Source: Chitinophagaceae bacterium (GTDB lineage: Bacteria; Bacteroidota; Bacteroidia; Chitinophagales; Chitinophagaceae). From it: a DNA stretch of 64,000 nt. The DNA is taken from NCBI GenBank assembly GCA_947447465.1, contig CANFKE010000017.1:1-64000 (forward strand), given 5' to 3'. This document shows positions 23,875 to 33,327 of the stretch, piece by piece (the first letter of the stretch is position 1; each line of letters starts with the position of its first letter). The notes below the pieces were generated by a model. That model saw only the letters and a program-made list of their open reading frames with translations, did not search any database and was not told where the DNA came from. A program made the translations under genes and the position numbers.

Positions 23875-24669
23875 CTAGAGAAGAGTTTGGTTGTAAATAT
23901 TCATCAGATCTATTACCTGCATGGCTTCCTTTACATCATGCACTCTTAATATATTTGCCCCTTGCTGCAATGCCAATACATGCAATGCGGTCGTTCCATT
24001 CAGTGCATTTTCAGGTTTTACACCCAACGCTTTGCATATCATAGATTTACGAGAAATGCCGGCAAGAATAGGTCTGCCAATAGACCTGAAAGTATGCATC
24101 GATCTTAGTAGCTGGAAGTTATGTTCAAGTGTTTTTCCGAAACCATATCCGGGGTCAATGATCACATCGTGGATACCTGCGAGATCGCACTCATCTGTAA
24201 GTACGCGCAAATAATCGAATACTTCTGCAACCGCATTTTTATATTGAGGATCAATTTGCATGGTTTGTGGCGTACCCTGCATATGCATAGCTATGTATGG
24301 CACAGCTAAAGCAGCTACAGTAGCCAGCATCTCTTTATCGAACCTCGCCCCGCTTACATCGTTAACAATAGCAACACCCGCAGATACCGCTTGCTTAGCC
24401 ACCTCTGCATTATAGGTATCAACAGACATCCATACATCCGGAAAGCGCTTGTTGATAGCTTCGATGACAGGCAAAATTCGTTGCAGTTCATCTTCGGCAC
24501 TAATCAGTGGCTGACCGGGCTTGGTACTGGCTCCGCCAATATCCAGAATCGTAGCGCCATCATTGAGCATATTCTCTGCCAAGGACAGTAAAGCATCAGA
24601 ATTAGTATTGCCAGTATAGAAGCTATCGGGTGTGGCATTGAGTATGCCCATTACTACAGGCTTAGCCAA
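23875..24669 (-). CDS. folP: Dihydropteroate synthase
   Basis: A TIM-barrel enzyme of folate synthesis that joins p-aminobenzoate to the pterin diphosphate. It shows GILNATPDSF, DIGGASTKPG, VNDVSG, YIAMHMQGTPQTM, DPGYGFGKTLEHN and GISRKSM, all hallmark loops. As drawn it starts at TTG 24669 (264 residues). In-frame codons upstream (to about 24712) read IKSRGRILSL just before AKPVVMG, which matches the first beta-strand of other synthases, so translation probably begins further up. There is no ATG, GTG or TTG there. It is first in a tightly packed three-gene unit. Confidence 0.93.
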   Translation of the reverse strand: MAKPVVMGILNATPDSFYTGNTNSDALLSLAENMLNDGATILDIGGASTKPGQPLISAEDELQRILPVIEAINKRFPDVWMSVDTYNAEVAKQAVSAGVAIVNDVSGARFDKEMLATVAALAVPYIAMHMQGTPQTMQIDPQYKNAVAEVFDYLRVLTDECDLAGIHDVIIDPGYGFGKTLEHNFQLLRSMHTFRSIGRPILAGISRKSMICKALGVKPENALNGTTALHVLALQQGANILRVHDVKEAMQVIDLMNIYNQTLL

Positions 24670-24780
24670 ACTTAGTATTCGCCCCCTGCTTTTGATAGTA
24701 GCTGATATTGGGATTAGTGTTTCGATAGTATTTGTATTTAATTATTGATCTATCACTAATTAGTGTATGTACTTTTAATT

Positions 24781-24810
24781 TTGTTTTTAGCAGTAACACT
24801 AGTAAGTTTG
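24781..24810 (+). promoter_or_regulatory. Promoter of the DUF1599 gene
   Basis: TTTTG ending at 24783 and TAAGTTTG (24803-24810), 19 bases apart, are a full match to the Bacteroidota consensus. The leader before ATG 24896 would be about 80 bases. Confidence 0.75.
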
Positions 24811-24895
24811 GGGGTAAAGTTATGGATTGTATCATGCTAAAACCAATAGCAACAAGACATAATATTGACCTAATTATAGTAGTAATTTACCATCA

Positions 24896-25441
24896 ATGCA
24901 AGACACACTGTCTCAATATAAAGAAGTAGTCAACAAGTGCGAAAGCCTGTATGTGAACAAAGCACGTGACTATGGTACATCATGGCGCGTACTAAGAACT
25001 ATTTCGATAGTTGATCAGATCTATATTAAAGCATGGAGAATAAGACAAATACAGGAGAAGGGTGTTCAAAAAATTGCAGATCCCATAGAAGGTGAATTTG
25101 TGGCCATCGTTAATTATGGTATCATGGCATTGATACAGGCTGCTCTTCCATCAGATACTCCTATAGACCTGAGCGCCGAGGAAGCAAAACGCCTGTACGA
25201 CATTCATGCTGCTGAAGTAGAACACCTCATGATGCAGAAAAATCATGATTACGGTGAGGCCTGGAGAGATATGTCGCAGCAATCATTGGTGGATCTGATA
25301 TTGGTAAAATTGTTGCGGATCAAGCAAATTCTGGCCAATGATGGTCAGACAAAAGTATCTGAAGGAATTGAGGCCAATTTTGCGGATATAGTTAATTATG
25401 GCATTTTCGCATTGATACAAATAAGCGAAATTAAAAAATAG
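24896..25441 (+). CDS. DUF1599 protein (internally duplicated)
   Basis: A 181-residue protein made of two similar halves of about 75 residues. Each has a D-Y-G-x-x-W motif (ARDYGTSWR at about 22; NHDYGEAWR at about 115), an L-L/I-R-I-x-Q-I segment (IRQIQ and IKQIL), and a closing V-N-Y-G-I-x-A-L-I-Q. This is the DUF1599 family, annotated as a nucleotide-modification-associated domain, probably all-helical. In Bacteroidota it often lies beside folP and a BT_3928-type DoxX gene, as here. No reaction is established. Confidence 0.88.
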   Translation: MQDTLSQYKEVVNKCESLYVNKARDYGTSWRVLRTISIVDQIYIKAWRIRQIQEKGVQKIADPIEGEFVAIVNYGIMALIQAALPSDTPIDLSAEEAKRLYDIHAAEVEHLMMQKNHDYGEAWRDMSQQSLVDLILVKLLRIKQILANDGQTKVSEGIEANFADIVNYGIFALIQISEIKK

Positions 25442-25584
25442 ATCATAATTAAATGCGTATTAAAAATAGGTAACGATTACTTACATTAGCAGAACTTTAT
25501 CATTTGCAGAACCAACTATGAACGTATAAACTACATTTAGTACTTGGAATTGAAAATAAAGTAATTAACGAATAAATTATAATA

Positions 25585-26733
25585 ATGAAATATATCATCT
25601 GGCTGTTCAGGATCTTATTAGGAGGACTATTTATATTTTCCGGCGTAGTTAAAGCTAACGACCCACTGGGGTTGACCTATAAAATGACCGAGATATTTGA
25701 CATCTGGGGGATGAGCAGTTTAAGCCAATATGCTGAAGTGCTATCGATCGGCATGATCGCTTTTGAAATAATCGGAGGGGTGGCTGTTATCGTTGGTAAT
25801 TCATTCAGACTATATATCTCATTAATGTTGCTGCTGAATATTTTTTACACCTTCCTCACCTATTATGCCCTTACATCGGGCAAAGTAAAGGAATGCGGCT
25901 GCTTTGGCGACTGCATCAAATTATCTAATGAGGCTACATTTTATAAAGACGTGGCCCTCACTGCCGTAAACCTCTTCTTGTGGATATTCAGATACAGAGT
26001 ATTCCCTATCTTCAATAATCCTAAATACAATATGGTCATTGTTGGGGTTGCCGCGGCATTTGCATTCGGCTCACAATGGTACACACTGCACTACCTGCCT
26101 GTACATGATTGTCTCCCTTATAGAGTAGGCAATAATCTCTGGTCGAAGATGCAAGCAGCAGAAGGAGCCACCTCTGCGGAATACAAAACCATACTTACAT
26201 ATAGTAAAAATGGAGTAAAGAAAGACTTCACTACTGAAGAGTTCAATAAAGAAAAGATCTGGCAAGACCCTTCATGGAAATTTGACACATCCGTATCAAC
26301 CCTTATCAAGGAAGCTACCGGGCAGCCTGAAATACCAAAAGATTTTGCACTCAATGACTTAAAGGGCGATGATAAAACAGAAGAAGTACTAACAGCAAAG
26401 GGCTATACCTTCCTGTGGTTCGTTCGTGAGCCCTCTACAGCCAATATGAAAAATATGGATCGTCTGAAAAATATCATTGCAAAATCGGGCACCATGAATG
26501 TAAAGTTCTATGTATTGTGCTCTGCCGGTGCAGATATTTGCAAGACCTATCAGGAAGTTTGGGGAATGAAGGATGTTACCTTCCTTACACTGGATGGAGT
26601 AGTGAGTAAAACTGCTATTCGCAGCAATCCGGGACTGATGTTGCTCAATGATGGTAACGTAGTAGGTAAATGGAGCTATCTCAGTTACCCTAAAGATATT
26701 GTACTGGACAACGGTAAACTAAGCACAAAGTAG
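25585..26733 (+). CDS. BT_3928-type DoxX/MauE membrane protein with C-terminal periplasmic domain
   Basis: 382 residues. The N-terminal part (1-145) has four membrane helices with FSGVVKANDPLG, the DoxX-like start, and a cysteine loop ECGCFGDCIKLS, which suggests a thiol redox role like MauE or VKOR-type proteins. After a fifth helix (about 150-165) a soluble C-terminal domain of about 200 residues follows; LWFVREPS and a LCSAGADICKTY segment recall thioredoxin-like folds. Its stop overlaps the next gene's GTG (TAGTG), so they are coupled. Confidence 0.87.
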   Translation: MKYIIWLFRILLGGLFIFSGVVKANDPLGLTYKMTEIFDIWGMSSLSQYAEVLSIGMIAFEIIGGVAVIVGNSFRLYISLMLLLNIFYTFLTYYALTSGKVKECGCFGDCIKLSNEATFYKDVALTAVNLFLWIFRYRVFPIFNNPKYNMVIVGVAAAFAFGSQWYTLHYLPVHDCLPYRVGNNLWSKMQAAEGATSAEYKTILTYSKNGVKKDFTTEEFNKEKIWQDPSWKFDTSVSTLIKEATGQPEIPKDFALNDLKGDDKTEEVLTAKGYTFLWFVREPSTANMKNMDRLKNIIAKSGTMNVKFYVLCSAGADICKTYQEVWGMKDVTFLTLDGVVSKTAIRSNPGLMLLNDGNVVGKWSYLSYPKDIVLDNGKLSTK

Positions 26734-27785
26734 TGACCGGCTTTGTAGTACGGCGGTTGAGTTATTCCCTGCTGGTGCTATGGGGAGTGGTAACACTTGT
26801 ATTCTTTCTATTCAACGTATTACCGGGTGACCCGGCGAGGCTTACTATGGGGCAGCGAACAGATGCTGCCTCTATAGAGAACACACGCAGGGCAATGAAT
26901 CTAGACAAACCACTGATAACAAGATATTTCCTGTATCTCAATAATTTATCGCCTGTCAGCGTGAATGAAAAAGCTATGCAGGAGCGTTATCACTTTTTTA
27001 AGATAACGGACTTACCACGCAATACTGTACTTGTTGCCAAATGGCCCTATCTCGGCAGATCTTATCGCACACAAAAAGAAGTAAATACCATACTGGCAGA
27101 AGCGCTACCCGGCACTATCATACTCGCATTTTCAGCAATGCTTTTCGCTACTATCTTTGGTATATTACTTGGTGTTATTGCAGCTTTAAGGAAAAATACC
27201 TGGATAGATTCAGCCGCAGTAGCTACAAGTGTGGCAGGTATATCCATGCCTTCGTTCTTTGCAGGGCTCATCATTGCATTTGTATTCGGATACCTGCTTC
27301 ACTCTTTCACAGGCCTCAATATGACGGGGAGCTTGTGGCAATATGACCCTTTTACCGGCAGGCATCTGGCACTACAAAACCTGATATTACCGGCATTGGC
27401 ACTGGGCATAAGACCGTTGGCCATTATTACCCAACTGACCCGAAGCGCTTTGCTTGACGCACTATCACAGGACTATATCAGAACAGCGTATGCCAAGGGA
27501 CTGAGTACTAGAAAAGTTGTTTTCAGACATGCCCTACCCAACGCATTGAATCCGGTGGTCACTGCTATATCGGGCTGGCTGGCAGAGCTGCTGGCAGGTT
27601 CTTTTTTTGTAGAGTATATATTCGGATGGAAAGGCGTAGGCAAAATAACTGTTGATGCGCTGGATAAATTTGACTTCCCTCTGGTAATGGGCTCTGTATT
27701 GCTTACCGCACTCATCTTTATTGTAGTGAATTTGTTCACTGATCTGCTGTATGCTCAGCTTGATCCGAGAGTAAGACTAAAGTAG
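26733..27785 (+). CDS. ABC transporter permease (DppB/OppB-like), lone
   Basis: A 350-residue permease of the dipeptide/oligopeptide/nickel type. MxGFVVRRLSYSLLVLWGV and VLPGDPAR at the N-terminus are typical, and the EAA loop (AYAKGLSTRKVVFRHALPN) contacts an ATPase. It has six membrane helices. The GTG start at 26733 overlaps the stop of the DoxX gene by one base. No ATPase, second permease or binding protein is adjacent, so it must work with distant subunits. Confidence 0.93.
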   Translation: MTGFVVRRLSYSLLVLWGVVTLVFFLFNVLPGDPARLTMGQRTDAASIENTRRAMNLDKPLITRYFLYLNNLSPVSVNEKAMQERYHFFKITDLPRNTVLVAKWPYLGRSYRTQKEVNTILAEALPGTIILAFSAMLFATIFGILLGVIAALRKNTWIDSAAVATSVAGISMPSFFAGLIIAFVFGYLLHSFTGLNMTGSLWQYDPFTGRHLALQNLILPALALGIRPLAIITQLTRSALLDALSQDYIRTAYAKGLSTRKVVFRHALPNALNPVVTAISGWLAELLAGSFFVEYIFGWKGVGKITVDALDKFDFPLVMGSVLLTALIFIVVNLFTDLLYAQLDPRVRLK

Positions 27786-27891
27786 CCGTGTAGTATCACC
27801 ACAAGAATATTGTAATAACTAATTGCACTATATAGAAGCCTGCTATATTCTTACAGCTATTGTAATTACCTTTACAGTACAATTTTACGGA

Positions 27892-28749
27892 ATGACATCC
27901 CATATAACCATGGTAGAATGCCCGCGCGATGCAATGCAAGGATGGGCACACTTTATACCAACAGCAGAAAAGGTCAATTACCTGAACAAACTCCTGAAAG
28001 TAGGTTTTGATGTATTAGATTTCGGGTCATTTGTATCGGCAAAGGCAATACCGCAACTGGCAGACACTAAGGAAGTGATACCACAACTGGACCTAAGTAA
28101 TACTAAGACAAAGTTGCTGGCAATTGTAGCCAATACACGCGGCGCGGAAGAAGCTGTACAATTTGACGAGATCAGTTACATTGGCTTCCCTTTCTCAGTT
28201 TCTGAGACATTCCAGATGAAAAACACCAATAAGACCATTGCACAGTCGCTGGTACAAGTAGAAGAAATACAGAAACTCTGCGAGCAACATGGTAAAGAAC
28301 TGGTCATCTATATCTCCATGGGTTTTGGCAATCCGTATGGAGATGAATATAATGCACAGATAGCTATCAACTGGGTAAACAAGATCACACAACTCGGAGT
28401 GAAAACAATAGCTATGTCAGATACAGTAGGCGTAGCTAAACCCGATACCATCTCCTATATCTTCAGCCATCTGATACCGGAATTCAAGCATGTAAGTATT
28501 GGTGCACATTTTCACTCAACTCCAGACAAATGGGAAGAGAAAGTGAAAGCGGCCTATGACAATGGCTGCGTACGTTTTGACAGTGCTATGAAAGGAATAG
28601 GCGGATGCCCTATGGCAGAAAATGATCTGGTAGGGAATCTGGCTACTGAAAACATTTTAGGGTGGTGCGACAATAACAACATACAACTAAATCTGGACAG
28701 AACAGCATTTGACGAGGCTATGTTCATGGCTTCCGGCATCTTCATTTAG
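27892..28749 (+). CDS. HMG-CoA-lyase-like aldolase
   Basis: 285 residues from ATG 27892; an upstream TTG 27823 would add a hydrophobic leader absent from the family. A TIM barrel of the DRE-type metallolyase group: the active-site strand reads VECPRDAMQGW (usually EVGPRDGLQNE), then DFGSFVSAKAIPQLAD, AHFHST (metal His pair) and GIGGCPMA with the catalytic Cys. These last motifs fit HMG-CoA lyase, which splits HMG-CoA to acetoacetate and acetyl-CoA in leucine breakdown. The altered first motif leaves some doubt over substrate. Confidence 0.85.
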   Translation: MTSHITMVECPRDAMQGWAHFIPTAEKVNYLNKLLKVGFDVLDFGSFVSAKAIPQLADTKEVIPQLDLSNTKTKLLAIVANTRGAEEAVQFDEISYIGFPFSVSETFQMKNTNKTIAQSLVQVEEIQKLCEQHGKELVIYISMGFGNPYGDEYNAQIAINWVNKITQLGVKTIAMSDTVGVAKPDTISYIFSHLIPEFKHVSIGAHFHSTPDKWEEKVKAAYDNGCVRFDSAMKGIGGCPMAENDLVGNLATENILGWCDNNNIQLNLDRTAFDEAMFMASGIFI

Positions 28750-28803
28750 TAAATAAGAGGAGTCATCTCATTTATCAACAATCATCAGAATTAAAGAACT
28801 AAC

Positions 28804-29619
28804 ATGTCTATACACGGCGAAATAAAGAGAGTGACATCACACACCCTACAATCTATGAAGGACCATGGTGAAAAGATCAGTATGCTTACTGCGTATGACT
28901 TTTCTATGGCTAAAATACTTGATGATGCAGGTATAGATGTATTGTTAGTAGGCGATTCTGCATCAAATGTTATGGCGGGTCATGAGACCACACTACCTAT
29001 TACCCTTGACCAAATGATCTATCATGCTCAAAGTGTGATCAGAGCATGTCAGCGTTGCCTGGTGATAGTAGATCTTCCATTCGGATCATACCAAGGGAAT
29101 AGCAAAGAAGCGCTTAATTCAGCTATAAGAATAATGAAAGAAGCAGGAGCACACGCTATAAAACTGGAAGGTGGAGAAGAAGTAGCAGAGTCTATAAAAC
29201 GTATAGTTGGCGCAGGAGTTCCGGTAATGGGGCACCTAGGATTGACCCCACAATCAATATACAAATTCGGCACTTACTCAGTAAGAGCCAAAGAGGAAGA
29301 AGAAGCGGAGATACTGATGCATAATGCAAGAGTACTACAAGACGCGGGCTGCTTCTCTCTGGTGTTGGAAAAGATACCGGCAGCATTAGGCGCAGCGGTA
29401 TCTAAAGAGCTGCGTATCCCGGTAATAGGCATAGGTGCTGGTGGCGGCGTAGATGGTCAGGTATTAGTGATGCATGACATGCTGGGTATTACTAAAAATT
29501 TTTCGCCGCGGTTCCTGCGCAGGTATCTGAACCTATATGACGAAATAAGCGAGGCCACTAAGAGCTACATTAAAGATGTAAAGAGTAAGGACTTCCCTAA
29601 CGATAAAGAACAATATTAA
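28804..29619 (+). CDS. panB: 3-methyl-2-oxobutanoate hydroxymethyltransferase
   Basis: A 271-residue enzyme that makes ketopantoate, the first step to pantothenate and CoA. All family motifs are seen: [71 protein letters not shown] and [21 protein letters not shown]. Normal length and a clear ATG. It lies 54 bases after the HMG-CoA-lyase-like gene. panC and panD are not in the window. Confidence 0.97.
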   Translation: MSIHGEIKRVTSHTLQSMKDHGEKISMLTAYDFSMAKILDDAGIDVLLVGDSASNVMAGHETTLPITLDQMIYHAQSVIRACQRCLVIVDLPFGSYQGNSKEALNSAIRIMKEAGAHAIKLEGGEEVAESIKRIVGAGVPVMGHLGLTPQSIYKFGTYSVRAKEEEEAEILMHNARVLQDAGCFSLVLEKIPAALGAAVSKELRIPVIGIGAGGGVDGQVLVMHDMLGITKNFSPRFLRRYLNLYDEISEATKSYIKDVKSKDFPNDKEQY

Positions 29620-29685
29620 AATAGTTGTCGGTAGCAAGCAGTTATTTAAAGAAAGTCAGTCAACCTCCGAAAAGCAGCATATACT

Positions 29686-30357
29686 ATGGTGAATCTTAAA
29701 GTCTGGGAAAAACTAAGGAACCAGTTTACAGCAAAGAAGGTAACCCTTATTGCTGTGTCTAAGACCAAGCCGGCCAGTGATATACTGGAACTGTATAATG
29801 CAGGGCAAAGAGATTTCGGAGAGAACTATGTGCAAGAGCTTACCGAAAAACAAGCAGCCCTGCCTAAAGACATCAACTGGCACTTTATAGGACACTTACA
29901 AAGCAATAAGGTAAAGTACATAGCACCATTTGTGCACCTGATACACGGAGTAGATAATGACCGCTTGCTACTGGAGATCAATAAACAAGCTGTCAAGCAC
30001 AACAGAGTAATAGATGTGCTGTTGCAATACTACATAGCCCGCGAGGAAACGAAGTATGGCATGAATATGGCAGAGATAACCGAGGTAGTAAAGAATAAAG
30101 CTAACCTGCCCAATGTGCGCATTTGCGGATTGATGGGAATGGCCAGTAACACCGACGACCTACAACAGGTACGCGGCGAATTTCGTGCGCTGGACTCCTT
30201 TTTTGTTCTATTGAAAACAGAATACTTTCCCAATGATCCGGAGTTTAGTAAATGCTCTATGGGCATGAGCGGTGACTACGAAATAGCAATAGAGCAAGGT
30301 AGCAATATGGTAAGAATAGGCAGCCTGCTATTTGGCAGCAGAACTTATACCAATTAA
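29686..30357 (+). CDS. YggS-type PLP homeostasis protein
   Basis: 223 residues of the YggS/PROSC family, a single alanine-racemase-like TIM barrel that binds pyridoxal phosphate. LIAVSKTKPA contains the PLP lysine K26; FGENYVQEL, WHFIGHLQSNK, GLMGMAS, SMGMSGDYEIAIEQGSNMVRIG and FGSRTY complete the pattern. It regulates the free PLP pool and amino-acid levels rather than acting as a racemase. It follows panB by 66 bases. pdxH, for PLP synthesis, lies elsewhere in the window at 58974. Confidence 0.96.
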   Translation: MVNLKVWEKLRNQFTAKKVTLIAVSKTKPASDILELYNAGQRDFGENYVQELTEKQAALPKDINWHFIGHLQSNKVKYIAPFVHLIHGVDNDRLLLEINKQAVKHNRVIDVLLQYYIAREETKYGMNMAEITEVVKNKANLPNVRICGLMGMASNTDDLQQVRGEFRALDSFFVLLKTEYFPNDPEFSKCSMGMSGDYEIAIEQGSNMVRIGSLLFGSRTYTN

Positions 30358-30403
30358 TGCAATAAAATAAATATTAGATCGTTATGTTCATAAGTTACTA
30401 TCA

Positions 30404-30411
30404 TAACTTTG
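30404..30411 (+). promoter_or_regulatory. Possible -7 element before the first ArnT-like gene
   Basis: TAACTTTG is a full match to TAnnTTTG, 18 bases before ATG 30430. The -33 region has only TTA at the right distance, so the call is tentative. Confidence 0.4.
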
Positions 30412-30429
30412 TAATATCCTATATATCCT

Positions 30430-32007
30430 ATGCTATCTTTTATAAAATCCAGATGGGTTTTACTGCTTGTAATTACCCTATTCATCCTATTTAAGATCCA
30501 TAATCTATTCTACCCCTACTACTGGGATGAAAGCTGGCCTTATGCCTCTGCAGTTTCCTACATGTTTCATCATGGTATTAGCTTGGTGCCCGGTGCTGTT
30601 GATCCAAATCTATCCAGAGGGCATCCTTTGTTGTTCCATGCAGCCGCGGCCTTGTGGGGCAAAATATTTGGTATGTCTCATGTGTCCATGCACTCATTTG
30701 CGCTTACCATCTCTATGTTGTTCTTGATAGCCATTTATGAAACAAGCTCAAGGCTGTTCAATAAAAGAGTAGCTATAATGAGCCTATTGCTGGTTGCTAC
30801 ACAGGTTTTATTCATAATACAATCTACGTTTCTGCTGCTTGAAATGCTGGTGGCACTGCTGGCATTGCTGAGCCTGTATCATTACATAAAGGGGAATCAC
30901 CTGCAAACAGGTATTTACTTGTCAATGCTTTTCTTGACCAAAGAGAGCGGGCTGATAATGGGTTTTGTATTGGGGGTAGATGCATTGATCTCCTTAAGGA
31001 AGATTACAATTACCACAAAAAAAGAACATCTAAGAAGACTATTATCTATAGGCGTGCCATGCATACTGATGGTAACATTCTTTTTGCTGCAAAAGAGAAT
31101 AAACGGGTGGTATATACTACCTCTCTATAAACAATTGGCAGATCGTAGCTGGAGTAATTTCTGGGAGGTATTTAGTAAAGAAGCTACCAGCTGCATGTTC
31201 ATTAGCGACTATCGTTCTCTTATTTTTATAACAGCAATTGCTGTTACTATATATAGTGCTATAGCTAAGAAGATGTATGGTCTGTTGACCATACTGATAC
31301 CCACAGTATTGATCTATTTTATGACCGGCGATCAGGGACCCACACATTCCAGAGACAGTCTCCTGCACTTTACCGCCTTGATCCTGTCACTTGCTTCATT
31401 CAGTTACTATATCTCTCGTCCATCACTATTTAAGTCAGCCGGACAAAGAAAATTCATATTACTTACCCTTGCTTTTATTACCTGCTTCTCCATTTTCTCT
31501 TCCATGAACTTCTTTACCTACAGATACTTACTAGCGATCATTATACCGGGACTGATGTTAGTGGCGATCATCACGGATAAAATGACGGCGCTCACCCGAC
31601 CAACACTGTATTATGTAATGCTTATTGTGATGATGGGCATAAACACATATGCTTATATTTATGACGACGGTAATGGAGATACAGACAGGAGCGCATTCGC
31701 CAATATGGAATTACAACAATGTGCTGTAGATTATCTGGAGCAACATGGCCTGTATAATGCATCAATAGGAGCAGGGTCTTACCTTAACAGAGTGCACCTT
31801 ACCGACCCAGCCACAGGATTTTTACATGGTAGCCAAACATTCACGAACGTAAATTGGGAGATCGATTATCGAGACTATATTATCGTTGATAACATTGAAG
31901 CCGATTACAGATATGATCATATTAAACAGTTACAGGATTATCAACTCGTATTAAGAGCACAAAAAGGGATGGGCTGGATAGAGATCTATGCGAGAACTAA
32001 AAAATAA
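30430..32007 (+). CDS. ArnT/GT39-like membrane glycosyltransferase, paralogue A
   Basis: A 525-residue protein with about eleven membrane helices. The first periplasmic loop has YYWDESWPYA, the acidic D-E motif of the ArnT/PMT (GT39/GT83) superfamily, which transfers sugars from polyprenyl-phosphate donors. SRGHPLLFH, LTKESG and a C-terminal soluble part of about 110 residues follow. It is closely related to the gene at 33328 (same start, DESW, RGHPLLF, LLVATQ, TKESGL). The convergent MFS gene begins 2 bases past its stop. Acceptor unknown; lipid or exported glycan is likely. Confidence 0.87.
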   Translation: MLSFIKSRWVLLLVITLFILFKIHNLFYPYYWDESWPYASAVSYMFHHGISLVPGAVDPNLSRGHPLLFHAAAALWGKIFGMSHVSMHSFALTISMLFLIAIYETSSRLFNKRVAIMSLLLVATQVLFIIQSTFLLLEMLVALLALLSLYHYIKGNHLQTGIYLSMLFLTKESGLIMGFVLGVDALISLRKITITTKKEHLRRLLSIGVPCILMVTFFLLQKRINGWYILPLYKQLADRSWSNFWEVFSKEATSCMFISDYRSLIFITAIAVTIYSAIAKKMYGLLTILIPTVLIYFMTGDQGPTHSRDSLLHFTALILSLASFSYYISRPSLFKSAGQRKFILLTLAFITCFSIFSSMNFFTYRYLLAIIIPGLMLVAIITDKMTALTRPTLYYVMLIVMMGINTYAYIYDDGNGDTDRSAFANMELQQCAVDYLEQHGLYNASIGAGSYLNRVHLTDPATGFLHGSQTFTNVNWEIDYRDYIIVDNIEADYRYDHIKQLQDYQLVLRAQKGMGWIEIYARTKK

Positions 32008-32009
32008 AA

Positions 32010-33227
32010 CTATTTGTTTCTTTTTTCTACACTGAATTGCAAATATCTGAAACCTATGGCAGTAGCTACAGACATGGCCACAATACACCACCAGAGCGAT
32101 GTGAACCCATACTTATTGGCTAACTGAGTACCCGTAAACGGCCCTATAACCTGTGCAACAGACCAGGCAACAGTATATAGGCCTGCATATTGTCCCCTGT
32201 TATGCTCATTGGTGCGACTGATCATGAAAGAATTCATGAACGGCATAGATAACATCTCACCAACGGTTATGAACAAAGTAGATACTACTGCCACTGCCAA
32301 TGTACCGGGAACAATGTTATACGTTAGGAATGCTAATGCTATAAGCAGTACACCTACAGATATGAACTGCAGGTTCTTCTTCTTTTGCTCCAGCTTAAAG
32401 ACGAGCACCATCTCCACAATAGCTATTATCAGACCATTTACGGCCATTACACAGCCTATCTGAAACTCAGTAAGCTTCAACCCGACCCGATAAAACACAG
32501 GCACTGTAGTGAACAACTGAAAGAAGCTGTAAGAAAACATGATAGTAAGCAGAACAAAGAACAAATAAAGCTTGTCGGTATAAGGCGACTTACCTGATTG
32601 CCTTGGAGCTGAGGTACTTTTAGTGGCCGGCGTCTGTACATTACGCTGAGGAGATAAAACACTCCTCAGTAGAAGGGCTGCACCGATATTGGTAAGTCCG
32701 TCTATCCAAAACAGTAAATGGTAATTTCTGGAAGCGATGAAGCCACCTACCGCACTACCCAATGCCCAACCAAGATTAATTGATAATCTGTTAAGCGAAT
32801 AACAACGGGTTCTGTTCTGCTCATTGCTGTATTGTGCAATGGCTGTAGAGTTGGCCGGCCGGAACGATTCATTGAGCACAGCAAGCACAAAGGTGCAAAT
32901 GCAAATTGATGCATAATCAGTCATCTGCCCGAGAACAATGAACATCGTACCTCCGCAGAGCAATGCTGAGAGTTGAATATTATAGAAACCGAATTTATCG
33001 GTAAGCTTGCCCCCGAGAAAACCACCACAGATAGCACCCGCACCAAATATAGCCATTACCATACCTGCCTTGGCAATATTGTAATGGAGCGCCTGTGTCA
33101 TGTACAAGGTCATGAACGGCACTACCATAGTTCCTGACCTGTTAATGAGCATGACCAACGAAAGCCACCACGTTGCCGGAGACAATCCGGAATACGCGTT
33201 TTTATATATTTTAGGCACAAAGCTCAT
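32010..33227 (-). CDS. MFS transporter
   Basis: A 405-residue major-facilitator protein with twelve membrane helices in two halves. The first-half signature GGKLTDKFGFYN (loop 2-3) is clear, and the central loop is Ser/Lys/Gln-rich (PATKSTSAPRQSGKSPYTDK). RTNEHNRGQYAGLYTVAW in the second half is typical of drug/metabolite exporters of the DHA group. It is convergent with one ArnT-like gene and divergent from the other. Substrate unknown; a link to the flanking glycosyltransferases is only positional. Confidence 0.9.
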   Translation of the reverse strand: MSFVPKIYKNAYSGLSPATWWLSLVMLINRSGTMVVPFMTLYMTQALHYNIAKAGMVMAIFGAGAICGGFLGGKLTDKFGFYNIQLSALLCGGTMFIVLGQMTDYASICICTFVLAVLNESFRPANSTAIAQYSNEQNRTRCYSLNRLSINLGWALGSAVGGFIASRNYHLLFWIDGLTNIGAALLLRSVLSPQRNVQTPATKSTSAPRQSGKSPYTDKLYLFFVLLTIMFSYSFFQLFTTVPVFYRVGLKLTEFQIGCVMAVNGLIIAIVEMVLVFKLEQKKKNLQFISVGVLLIALAFLTYNIVPGTLAVAVVSTLFITVGEMLSMPFMNSFMISRTNEHNRGQYAGLYTVAWSVAQVIGPFTGTQLANKYGFTSLWWCIVAMSVATAIGFRYLQFSVEKRNK

Positions 33228-33327
33228 GTCTCTTATTTATCTGGCAAGGTTACTAGCCGCAAATATTATAAATTTATAGCCAAATCAACCTTAAAGTTAT
33301 CTTAACGTAGGGCTGAATAAAATCAAT

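Noticed and set aside
24667..24674. TAAGTTTG on the minus strand at the folP TTG start, as a promoter
   Set aside because: No TTG at the expected -33 distance, and the sequence fits the coding frame of folP.
24732..24929. A 65-codon frame before the DUF1599 gene
   Set aside because: It runs over the DUF1599 promoter and start in another frame and shows no protein-like pattern.
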